A DNA stretch of 64,000 nt from Ciona savignyi. Taxonomy: Eukaryota > Chordata > Ascidiacea > Phlebobranchia > Cionidae. This document shows positions 39,231 to 50,090 of this stretch, one piece after another; the first letter of the stretch is position 1; each line of letters begins with the position of its first letter. The stretch is taken from positions 413,039 through 477,038 of the forward strand of contig CH003284.1 of the NCBI GenBank assembly GCA_000149265.1, given 5' to 3'. The notes under the pieces are model-generated. The model did not search any database. It was not told where the DNA came from and was given only the letters and a program-made list of their open reading frames with translations. The position numbers were made by a program, and so were the translations under genes.

Positions 39231-40961
39231 CTAAGCCATCTCATAATCTCCGATGTTTTGGAACAAGCAACATGCGAATATCATAGCAAGTATCTGAAAT
39301 ATAAAGGTTACTGTAACAACCAGTTTATATAAACAAGCCGTCTTCTTATAATTTATAATTACATAAAAACTTTTAAATGGTAAAATGGCTAAAGAGTTAA
39401 CAATTTAATTTGCATTTGTTAGACAAGTATAGATCTTTCAAGCTTGCAACAATATGGTATATCTATAATGTAAATACGTTTATCTAACAATAAATAATTA
39501 CATTTAAATATACACTGTGTTAAATATACCTGCTTAGCTTTATTCTATTTAGTGGCGCGTCATTGACACAAAATGTTAAAACGTGACTATTTAAATACCA
39601 GTGATGTATTGATTGAGTCAAAATGCAAATTAGAAACGTTATTTTTTGCCTAAATGTAGTTATGTAATTACAATTTGCTTTATTGGCATATGATACAAAG
39701 TTTCTATTGCAAAGTCCATCAAAAATTGAATGTATATATAACCTTGTCATATTAGCCTGCCTACCTCAAAGACAACAATTCCGATGCCAATACCGCCGAT
39801 AATCCAGAAGTACTGTTTGATGGCGTACTCGCATCCTTTGGTGTAAAGTGTGGATGAAGACATGCTACAAGGAGGTGTGTTGCTGGCACAGCATGACTTT
39901 GGAACGTTCATTCCCCAATCGCTAGAGTTGGTGTAACCGCAACATTTAAACTGAAAACGATGACATTTCATTATCAGCTCGTGGGTGGGATTTTTTATGA
40001 CGTACATATGCACTCTTGGGCGGTGTGATTCTAATAATTACTGATGTTTTAAAATAAGCCAACTTTGCATAAGCAATATATAAATATATATTGCGTCATT
40101 TAAGTTTCTGGATTGGCTAGAAAAATATTACTGAACATCTTGTTCACCACATTACAAAATCGTTGTGCTTTACAAATGACAAAGAGATAACAGGTCAATC
40201 TTGGTAACAACTTAATGAACTTACAGTCGTCTGCAAAGTATCCCATGCTTGGCCATTGGTGGTATTGTAGAATTGTGTACTTTGAATTACCAGTTCCTTC
40301 GCTTTTGGGTAGTACACTATGATCAAAATGGCGCCCACCAATTCACATATGAATATGATCAAAATGATGGTGAAAAACTGTTGACAAATTAGGGGTAGTT
40401 AGCTCAAGTATTGGTACACATATATATATCTAAATATTAAGGCAAAACTTTAGATTAAATGACAGGCACTGTCACTTAAACCTAATTTAAACACTCACCG
40501 TCCCCAAAAGACATTTGCTTTCCTGTATGGCGCCTAAGCATCCAAAGAAACCAGCGATGACGAGCACTGCTCCAACAGCTATCAGAACCAACAACGAGTT
40601 GAAAATCACTGGGTCAGAGGATATAAGGCGCTTGAAAGAATCTCCGTTCACGTAAGCCCAGATACCAAGGCCCAGTAAAACACATCCAGCAAGCTGAGAA
40701 AAAACGAATGGTAGGTTTATATAAAACAAAAGTATTGGTAGCTGATAATAAGTATGGTTTTATAAACAGAAAGTTTCTAATCTTAGAATTATAAAACTTG
40801 ACGTACGCCCCTTAGTTAGATGTTTATAATTGCCAGTCGTAGTGTTTCGAATTTTGGTAAAGTCGCTGTAGGAAACAAACAAATTAACGCAGACTTACAA
40901 ATACGATGAGATTGAAAATGAACATCATATACTTGCAGCAGTTTAAGCCTTTGCTGTCCAT
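39231..40961 (-). CDS. Tetraspanin 3 of the cluster
   Basis: Minus-strand exons: 40899-40961, 40499-40693, 40225-40377, 39765-39950, 39231-39293. All introns are phase 0, giving 219 residues. Cysteines 8 and 9 follow the start. The four membrane segments are clear, including FNLIVFLAGCVLLGLGIW in segment 1, LLVLIAVGAVLVIAGFFGCL in segment 2 and ILAMIFACCLF at the end. The large loop (about 109-175) has CCG at 140-142, PKSCC and two further cysteines, six in all, with glycosylation motifs NTT and NSS. Exon sizes equal those of tetraspanin 1 apart from one codon in the last, and the proteins are similar along their length, so they are recent tandem paralogues. This is the most compact gene of the cluster and its introns are nearly free of SINEs. 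It is divergent from tetraspanin 4. Confidence 0.94.
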
Positions 40962-41505
40962 TTTGATAAAAACTAACGTAAGCACAAATAAAATAAATAA
41001 CGATCTATAGAATGCCGTTAAAATTATAGCGTGAATTAAACTGTTAGGTACAACTTATATATTAAAACATAGCACTGCCTCTTTTGGCGTCTACCAAACA
41101 AAATGCAATTCACACAAATGGCTAACGCTGCCGATTGTCTTTATGCTGCCGAACTCTACTCGATCAGTTTGGCGTCACATTTACAGAGAGACAGACCGGA
41201 AATGACGTTTTTGTCACATGTTTTATGTGCATCGACTGCAGCTAAGTTATATTACTAGCTTGGTTTTGATTGACTTCGCGTCGATGAGTTTCGTCTTAAA
41301 TTCAAACGGAGTTATATCAACATAAAATATTGAAATCAATATAGATCGGGTATAAATGTACTACGGTGTGGCTAAATGATTTGGTAAACAGCGGTAAATT
41401 GCTGTTGGTCTTGTAAACTGCGGTAAACATGTGGGTACGTTGAAAGTTAGTCTGGACAAAAAAGGTTCACATTATTGATGGTAACAATCTTTTTGCGTGT
41501 CCCTT

Positions 41506-41624
41506 TTTTGACCGAGTCCAGTTTCGAACCCATAAAGAACTCGTCACCAGGACCATTTTTTGGTTGTATAAGAGTCAGGTATATGTATTGGTCGCGTTAA
41601 CCATTCGGCAACACGACTATACAC
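41506..41624 (-). repeat. SINE-A copy
   Basis: Minus copy: TGCCGAATGGTTAACGCGAC and GGGTTCGAAACTGGACTCGG, well preserved. Confidence 0.8.
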
Positions 41625-42254
41625 TCTTTTTTTCTGTGTGTCATAACATTTATAGCGCCACCTTTTGGCCCACCCGTTTAGGTCGGTATCCACAGTTTGT
41701 AATGTCCCTGAATTATGAGAGTTGCGTCTCTGAAAATTAAAAGACGTTTTTGTGTCCAAATTGTCTACTATTAGAGACTACCTCCTTTTAAGGGACACAA
41801 GTTTTTAGTAAAGGTTTTGCGTCAATTATCCTTGATGCTATTTCAGGGTTCATGCAGGGTAATCTGCGGCTTGTAAGGGTTGTTTATTATTATTAGGAAT
41901 ATTGATACGTTTTCTGTTTATTAGTGACAATATATAACTAAATGCAATATCACAATTTTACTGTTGAAATTCTCGCATGTTAGTTGGCTTAAATACACCG
42001 CAAAACTGGGATCGAACAATAATTCAATTGTACAGTCATTTACTCCAACGGCTGTATCATCATATGTAGGGGAAATTTAAGCTTTAACACACATGTTAAT
42101 GCGTCTAATAAAAACCCTTGTCAAACCTACATAAGTCGCCAAGCCTCAACCGCAATATAGGCCCCACAATTTATCTACAAAATATACCTTAGGATCTAAA
42201 AATTGATAACACGCATTCTCTAATTGTGTCAAGCTGTTTCTTTTGTAAGCTTTT

Positions 42255-42515
42255 CCGACCGGTTAGTCTGGTGGTTTAGTGACACGCCTTCCAACCGAAA
42301 GTTTTAGGTTTCGAAACTGATCGCTAGGTAGTCGGTTGTGCTTTAGGGCCAGCGGATTAATGGGCTCTGCCAAATTGAAGTAACGTGTGAATCATACGTA
42401 TGAACACTGAAATATCTGCAATAGCTCCGGTAAACCGATGGTGGGCGCGAGGTGATCTGACGATTGTCCGTGTGTTAACCCCCTAGGTTTTCCCATTCAC
42501 GGGGATAAACATGAA
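42255..42515 (+). repeat. SINE-B copy
   Basis: Head CCGGTTAGTCTGGTGGTTTA; ends at GGGGATAAACATGAAA without the TATCC tail. Confidence 0.8.
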
Positions 42516-42716
42516 ACTCATTATCAAAAAAACTTTAGTGCAAACTATTACAGGTACAAGCCATAGCCTGTCCGAATAGCCAAGCATATCACCGTACTTT
42601 CGTATGACAGATGTTGAGTTTGAGTCGCCACATTAGGGAAACGAATAGCTTTAAAAAACGAACCGAAAATAAATAGCCACAAATGAAAGACAAGCAAATA
42701 TGAACTCTGAAATCAG

Positions 42717-43010
42717 GACATTCAGCATAATATTGTTTATCAGCGTAAATGGGAAAATGCAAGGGGCGTTATCACACGGATCGACTAAACGTCGTTTTAA
42801 CTTGCGCCCACCCTCAAATTACCGAAGGTATTGGAGTGAGTTGTTTCTAATTAATAGGTTCCTTCAATTTAGTACAACCCATTAATCTAGTGCTTTCGGC
42901 AAATTCCGCTAAGTGCCCTGTCAAAGGACAGACGACTCGTAAGCGATCAGTTTCAAACCTGCGAGCCTTCGGTTGAAAGGCGACACATTATTCCACCAAG
43001 CTAATTAGTC
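42717..43010 (-). repeat. SINE-B copy, diverged
   Basis: Minus copy, all segments recognisable, many substitutions. Confidence 0.7.
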
Positions 43011-43692
43011 AAAATATGAAGGGTATGTGAAATAAACATTCGTATAATTTCACACATTTCAAAGCGGTCATTAACTTCTCACCAACTGTCATCTGAATTA
43101 GAAACTATTTTCTTAAAAATAGTTGGATGATTTTCACAGGTACTTTCCTCTAGGCTTATTTTCCAAAATATTTTTTTTGCATATCGATATAATGTGATCT
43201 AATGATTCATTCCTGTTTCAACTACTAAACTTTTGCAGATGACAGTGCGACACAGCATGCCTGTCACAATCAAAATTCGGGTCAAATATTTTTTGTCATT
43301 TTTAAATTACTGTGGATTTCTCTGGGTTAATAAAACTCCCTAATGTTTGCTATCTTTTCTGGCCAATTTTAGTTAAACTTTCGCTAAAAAATATACCTCG
43401 TATTACTTAGAATTTACAATGCTAATGTGATCTTTTAACAAATTATTAGTTTACCTTTCTCCTTTATTATTATATATATACATAATACCGCACGAAATAT
43501 TAATTGTAAATAGAATATATAAAATACAACATGTGTATATGTTATGTTTAGTAAATTTGTAGCATAGCCAGAAAAGTGATTTAGTTTTGTATAGTGCTAT
43601 GTGCAAATTGTTTAATAGGCAGTGGTTCTGCCAGTAGGGTCGTTTGTAGGGTTAGATTCGCTCACAATTAAAGACTTAGTTCAACGTCTAAA

Positions 43693-43841
43693 GCAGGCAT
43701 GGGCAACATACTGCCTGTGAAGGGATTTTGACCGGCCCGAAGACTGTATCTATCCATACCCTGTAATTTGGTTTTTGCATTAGTGAATAAATATGTGATT
43801 AGGATATTGAATACTATTCATGTAAGTTGCCCACCCCTGGA
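43693..43841 (+). mobile_element. hAT-type MITE, deletion variant
   Basis: GCAGGCATGGGCAACATA to GTTGCCCACCCCTGG; shares ACTGTATCTATCCATA and GATATTGAATACTATTCATG with 60171-60336 but lacks the right-central part. It lies next to the relict hAT element. Confidence 0.75.
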
Positions 43842-43854
43842 CTACAGTCTACAC

Positions 43855-45130
43855 CAGGGGTGGGCACACTTTTTAAATTAGGGGCCAAAATTATTTCATT
43901 TAAACACTGGCGGGCCTAGTGATCAAGCCGCTACTCACATATAGTTTGTCACTGACCTGGCGGGTCGTACTGTGACATGGTCCACACTTATACAGCACCA
44001 AGAAAACATCGCTTTCAGCTTTAAAGAAACATTAGAAATGGCTTGAAATAATTCCTATGTAAGTAAAATTTCTCAACAACCAGCATCCGAGCAAATACTC
44101 AATCTATATCTTTAGTCACATTTAAAAAAAAGACAGCCACCGAAGCTGCAGTGTAAATCAATACAAATACTTCTTTCATATGTACAACACAACAAGCTTC
44201 ACAACGCAGAACCCATTCGATTCTGCTTCTAAAACAAACGATATGAAATATTTATAGGATAAACTAAGCGTGTTTCGTGAATCAGCAAACACGGAAGTTT
44301 TTTACATGAAGAAATATATACAGCAAAGATATAAATTGGGTGTTCAGGTGGTATTGTTGATACTTTTGTGGTTAGACTATTTGGGTACTTGAGAATACAG
44401 AGCATATGCGTGCAACGTAAGGCCTGCGGTACCTATATACATGGCCCGCTATAGACTTTATACTTCGTAGCCTATAAATTTTTTTTTCTTGATTGTAACG
44501 GGATCATTGGCATTTTTGACTACAGTATAAGACTACGTCACACTGCGATTAAATTCCGTCTACAGTACTGTCACGACCCCCATTGTTACAGCAAAATATG
44601 CATTGTATGAAACCTGCCTTGTTCTGGTAGTGGTACAGTATTACGTAATCTTTCTTTATGGGTGCAGGTTATTATGCGAAAAAGCTTAACAAAGTTCAAA
44701 TGTCTACCAGTAAGAAAGGGAAGGTTGATTATGAAAGGCGCAAGTTTAACAATGAATGGTGTGTAAAATACTTTATTGTGCAACACAATCAAGATGTAGT
44801 TTGCCTGATTTGCCAAAGCACTGTAAGCACTAATTAAGAAGTACAATATCAAGCGATAGTATGGTACAAAACACTCTGCTAGCTACGATAGCATTGTGGG
44901 CCAGCCGGCACGGGTTGACAAAATGCAGAAATTGAAAAGGTTTTTGAGCAAACAGCTAGAGGTATATCATGGTTACAAGACTGACGCTGAGTTAGTTACA
45001 AAACTAAGCTTTAAGATAGCTGAAGCAATTGCCGAAAAAGGAAACCCGTCATAAAAAAAGTATTAGTTGTTTGATTATCTGGCCCCCGGTATCACTATAC
45101 TTGTACGTTGTGGACATTGCGCTAAACAGT
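43855..45130 (+). mobile_element. Relict hAT-family DNA transposon
   Basis: The left boundary is proposed at CAGGGGTGGGCACAC (43855), a typical hAT terminus, and the segment contains the broken N-terminal part of a hAT transposase (44699-45053). TATCTGGCCCCCGGTATCAC near 45078 may be part of the opposite end. I could not find a matching terminal repeat or an 8-bp target duplication, so the right boundary is approximate. Most of the transposase, including the dimerisation region, is absent. Confidence 0.6.
44699..45053 (+). pseudogene. Dead hAT transposase N-terminus (ZBED5/SCAND3/GTF2IRD2-like)
   Basis: An ATG at 44699 begins MSTSKKGKVDYERRKFNNEW, then VVCLICQST. This is the BED-type zinc-finger start of the hAT transposases domesticated in vertebrates as ZBED5, SCAND3 and GTF2IRD2. 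The frame meets TAA at 44836. A frame shifted by one then continues the same homology (KYNIKR, stop, YGTKHSASYD, later KMQKLKRFLSKQ and KTDAELVTKLSFKIAEAIAEKG). The TAG falls exactly where the family's zinc-binding histidine belongs. At least one frameshift and two stops make it non-functional. Confidence 0.75.
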
Positions 45131-45760
45131 TGCTAGATTATTTGTGATGGGTTCAAATATTGTAAAGCGTAGCGGTACAGTAAAGGGCTTGCAGTCAAAT
45201 ATTTGATTAAATTGGAAATTTACAGTATTTTATAGGTCCATAAAGCATTCACAATGAAATTAAAAGCGTAGGTGAATCGCTTTATTTGTTCAGTGACGCA
45301 AAAATGAATCTAAAATTTACCTATTCAAGAACAAATTGGTACGTTTTCTTACAACACATTAGAATATTTGTACTTACTCTATTTTATTGAGGATTTATTG
45401 GATAGGCGATTCACATCTTATGTTTGTGCTGGATAAGTAGCCCAAAAGGTTACAGTAGCATGGTAAAAAGCATACATTATAATGTAAAATTAGATGTATA
45501 CATATAACTTTTATGGCATGTGGCAAAGAAAACATGGGAAAACTGAACTTCAAAAAAAAACAAATTCAACGTTCTAAAGTCAACCACAGCCCCCCACCTT
45601 GGCACTCATTCAGACATGCATTATTCCCGATATATCATTAAAAAAAGAGCTAGTCATGCGAATTTGTTGCAATTTGTCATTCAACCTTGCCCGGATTAAA
45701 ACCCACAGAAGGTTAAGTCAACCTCACAAAGCAACATTAAATTTGAAATATTGAAGTAAA

Positions 45761-45900
45761 TAACATGCGGTACAGAAACTGGACCACACTATCAAAAATC
45801 CGAAGCTATTACAGTGTGTTAATTCTGTAGCTTTTTAAATATATTTTAAGGGTATTTAATAATCTCCCGTTTGTGGCGTCGATTCATTTTTGCCACAACT
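45761..45900 (+). repeat. Triplicated segment, copy 1
   Basis: AACATGCGGTACAGAAACTG, ACTATCAAAAATCCGAAGCT, a variable spacer, then TAATCTCCCGTTTGTGGCGT. Two further copies follow. Not a family I know. Confidence 0.75.
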
Positions 45901-45961
45901 AGCGCTTGCGAAAACGACCGCGCTTGTTATTGCTAAACAGTCGGCACTGGTAAACGAGCTA

Positions 45962-46147
45962 TATTTTGCCTGAAACCAGCGAATTAATGGGTTCTACCAA
46001 ATTGAAAGGAACGTGTGAATCATACACAACACACTGCAATGGCTCCGGTAACCCGACGATGGGCGCGAGGTGATCTGGTGATTGCTCATGTGTTAACCCC
46101 CTTGATTTTCCCATTCACGGGGGATAAACATGAACATCCTTTCCTAT
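45962..46147 (+). repeat. SINE-B copy, 5'-truncated
   Basis: Begins in the GCCTGAAACCAGCGAATTAA part and lacks the tRNA-like head. Confidence 0.8.
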
Positions 46148-46188
46148 TTGCAAACAATCAATCAAATTAGCATTTTATTATATAATAT

Positions 46189-46325
46189 AACATGTGGTAC
46201 AGAAACTGGACCACACTATCAAAAATCCGAAGCTATTACAGTGTGTTAATACAACAATCGTCTAAAAGACTTTTAACGAGACAATAAAAATCTCCAGTTT
46301 GTGGTGTTCATTTATTTTTGTCAAC
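46189..46325 (+). repeat. Triplicated segment, copy 2
   Basis: AACATGTGGTACAGAAACTG through AATCTCCAGTTTGTGGTGTT; the spacer differs from copy 1. Confidence 0.75.
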
Positions 46326-46390
46326 GCTAATAACCCCTGGAAATTGCTTCGCGTAACTTCCAATGTTATGCTGCCCACCCGGCAGTTATT

Positions 46391-46601
46391 TAGGATAGGA
46401 TATTTATGTTTATCCCCGTGAATGGGAAAACCAAGGGGGTTAACACACGGCAATCGTCAGATCACCTCGCGCCCACCGTCGGGTATCGAAGCTATTGTTA
46501 AGTGCCTTGCCCAAGGACACAACTGACTAGCTAGCGATTAGTTTCGCACCTGGAACCTTTCGATTGAAGGCGACTCACTTAACCGCCTAACTAAACGGCC
46601 G
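46391..46601 (-). repeat. SINE-B copy with internal deletion
   Basis: Tail and head intact, the central ATGGGTTCTACC part deleted. Confidence 0.8.
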
Positions 46602-46677
46602 GACTTGTTTACCGTTCGGATCGTGTCAGCAAGCGTAAAAACACCTCGTTGACATTAGTAAATTAGTTTTAAAAATT

Positions 46678-46805
46678 ACATGCGGTACAGAAACTGGACC
46701 ACAATCTCAAAAATCCGAAGCTATTACAGTGTGTTAGTTAAACTACATTTAAAATCTATTATAACTTTAAAATAATAATCTCCCGTTTGTGGCGTTATTT
46801 ATTTG
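46678..46805 (+). repeat. Triplicated segment, copy 3
   Basis: ACATGCGGTACAGAAACTGG through TAATCTCCCGTTTGTGGCGT. Confidence 0.75.
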
Positions 46806-47472
46806 TGAAACTCAAAGAGAAAGGTCTGGTAGATTATTCACACCCACAGAGACAGCTTGTACGTTTAATCCACAATGGTGGAAATAAGTAACGATAGAAT
46901 GTACGGAAGGATAGATTTTGGCGATTGCCCATTGGAATGCAAACTGGAAAGGAAATTCATTGATGAACACGTCCCAAAACTTTAGTTACTGTTATTTTTA
47001 TACAATGTTTATTGCAATAGCAATTAGGATCAGATCATAAATGCGTCGATTTGTTACGAATGTAGCTGTTCTTCGACCTTATAAGGTAGGCTTGAATATA
47101 AACACGAATACTAACCAGCCTGATGCATAATTCCCATGTTTTAGTATCAATAGTGGTCTTAGCTCTAAGTCAATTTTATATTTCATCTAATTAAGATTAA
47201 AAAAAATCACAAGTTCTAATTAGTAAGTAAATGCATTGGTTAGTAAATTACATATAACAGTCATCAGGTATGTGTATTCTTTAATGTAAGGATTGTAGCC
47301 CTATATTATTTAAATCCTTCACACTGTATGCAAGTAGTTGTGCAATTGAGTAAGCCTCGTAATCAATAGATACCGAATGTTTCTGACTGGAAGTTCGATA
47401 TTCCAGGCTAATCTGCTCAATCGTTTTACAAACCCACCGCGACTGCCAATGAAAGGAGAATACTAAAACGAG

Positions 47473-47648
47473 GAAAGCGGGAAGGAGGGAAACTGCATTC
47501 TAAAATGAAGATTATGACATAAGAGATAGTTTAAAACATGGAGTAGTTCAGGTTATTGCTGGAGTTGAGATTAGTGTACAGGGCAGGGTTTAAATTACTT
47601 TCCATAGTTTTAGTGTGCAGTTTCCCTCTTTCCCTCTTTCTCGCTTTC
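47473..47648. mobile_element. MITE with GGGAAAC-type inverted repeats, copy 2
   Basis: AAAGCGGGAAGGAGGGAAAC at the left and TTTCCCTCTTTCTCGCTTT at the right are inverted; body related to 26900-27100. Confidence 0.7.
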
Positions 47649-50090
47649 ATTCCGTTTAGTGTTGTCCCCAATGAAATCCACGCCTGGCTAGTTTTGCAAG
47701 GGTGGGCGGTTAGCACATCACAATCAGCTTTAAGTACCGAGCTCGTGGACCAAAATCAGGCTTTAAATATAACAAAGGTATAAGAAGAGTTCAGTTCGAG
47801 TGGACTAAAGGTGCGGATCAAATGATTTCTCACAAAACTAGCTTAGAAACATTAATACCCAACCATATGAAAGGAATTTTGTCGTATCTTAAGCAATAAG
47901 TCAATCTCGGAATGTTAGTTAGCGTATACCGTCATGCTTGGCTGTATTGATATTTTTTTCCGTACAGGCACTACAATATGAACAAAAGCGAACATAATAA
48001 ATGTGAAACGACACAAGTAGTGTAACCCCGTATATTATAGGGAGAATTGTTTTATGTTGAAGCCAGGGCGAAACTGAATGACTGAATGTGAGTTGATTTG
48101 TTTTTGAACGTCAACCACTTTGCTCCACGTCTTTTTCGCTTGACTGGTCGACTATAATAGAACGCTCAAATTACCAGACATCACGGGGGTTGTTTTTGTA
48201 ATGTTTGTTTCTTCAATTCTCCCACAGTTTAACTATCAGTACAAAGCTGCTTGTAAATACATCGCAGTGTTATAGAGAGTAATATATACAGAACTCGCTC
48301 CTCTCAACTTCTCTTAATAATTCAATGCAGGATCTTATAGCCGTGGGCGTTGAACGCTATTATCTCATACTAAGTTTGTATTCTATTGCACTACGTAAAT
48401 AATAACCCGCTGCGTTGGAAATTAGTGTATCAAGGAAGAACCAAGATGTAATCATTCTTAATAATAGCATATTAGCTTGTTGGTGAATAGGTATAGTTTG
48501 TTATAATAAGTCAACCAAGATGAGCAACCAGTACGCAATTTCGCTATGGTTCAGTTAAAATGTGGCGATACAAAAGGGTAGTAAAGTGTGACATTTACGC
48601 TTCGTTACCACCAATGGTACGTGTAGAAGAGTGTTCGCGTGGAGAGATAAGAATTGATATGACGTTGAGGAAACGTTATTGTGGAGAATTGAATAGAGAA
48701 TGACGCTTCTCATTACGTTTGGTAAAGTTTGTAAGTTTTTTTTATAGCAATATCACGAGGAATCCAGTTTAGCACAAGAATAGATGAGCGAAGTGTTCGA
48801 TTATAAAGCGGAGAGATTTATTCGTGGGGCCACACCTTGATTTTACCATTCGCAGTAAAATATCGTGAAGCTGAAGACAAACTCATGTGTAGAATGTGTT
48901 ACATACGAGGATGTTTCCAGTAGTTTAGTTTATTTGTTGGTTCCACGATGAAAACACAAAGCAGGAACTCTGATAAAAATATGGAAATCGGGAAAACGGC
49001 AAAACGACAGTCGTTAGAACACGTCTAAAAACCAATCACTTATAAAGTTTCCGTATAATTAGACGTGGCCGCTAAACCCACATAAAAAATGAATATGAAT
49101 TATTCCAGCTAAACGTAATAAGCAAATGTCAATGCTCGAAAATGGCGGGAAACCTTTTACCAGGAGAAGCATTTTGTTGTTTTAGAGTCTTGAATTTTTA
49201 ATGGAAGCTTCCGTAATGCCGAGGGCGGGTTGAGTGATCTATGCCAATGAATAATGCATGGTGGCAGTTGCTTTAACGTTCACCGGTGCGATGCAAAGTA
49301 TTGTTGGAGGCTTGGATCAATATTATGCTTTTCTCGCTATTCTTTTAATGCGTTTATGATGTTCTGCACATTGGAGTTGATTACGATGGATAACACAAAT
49401 CGTTGAGAAACTTTGCGAATTAGTATAATTTCTTCACACGCAATTGCAATATAACTCGAACGAGTCAGTTAGCACTTTAGAATGTGGCGCGAAATTTCTT
49501 AAACCCTATTTTAAAGAATGACGTAATTAAAGCCGCGAGTTGTAAAGGCAGCTGCTCGTTTTATTCCCTCGCGTAATGGTTAGAAGAGAGAGACAGGAGA
49601 ATGGAGAGATTGTATTTTACTGTTGCTGAAAGAATGGTATCCAGTTGTTTGTTCCAACTATTTCGCAGTGCTTCGCTTGCTCGCGCAGTGGTTTTATTTT
49701 ACCATTACTTGGTTTATTTAATAATTTACCGTTCTCTGATGGTAAAGAGACGTATTGACAGCCAACTTGGATACCAGAACAAACGAGTATATTGGTAGAA
49801 GAATCAAGATAAACAAAAACTATCAATAATGTTCAATTTGTAGTTTAATTCAAATAAGGCCCATGAATACCTTATTGTGTATTGTGTTTTACCAGTAAAG
49901 GTTACAACAGAACAACGTAATAGAAATTTGGCTGTTAGTAAGCAAGACAGAGAGCATTTAAGTGTAAATCCTTTATAGAATCAGACAAGGTGCTGGCATA
50001 TGAACGGTCCTACACAATAGAGTGATAACTCCATTATCTTTTATTTTAGAAGTGTAAGCTTGTATTGCCATTGTCACAAACGCTTTCAAA

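Larger units (their letters stand above)
40962..50090. other. Divergent intergenic region between tetraspanins 3 and 4
   Basis: 9.1 kb between two divergent start codons. It holds SINE copies, a hAT MITE and a relict hAT element, a segment present three times at 45.7-46.8 kb and a GGGAAAC-type MITE. From about 47.7 to 50.0 kb I see no repeat and no coding signal; this quieter stretch is where the tetraspanin 4 promoter would lie. Confidence 0.5.

Noticed and set aside
45761..46805. Three spaced direct repeats, CRISPR-like at first sight
   Set aside because: Units are about 130 bp with hundreds of bases between them, containing SINEs, in a eukaryotic genome; no CRISPR array.
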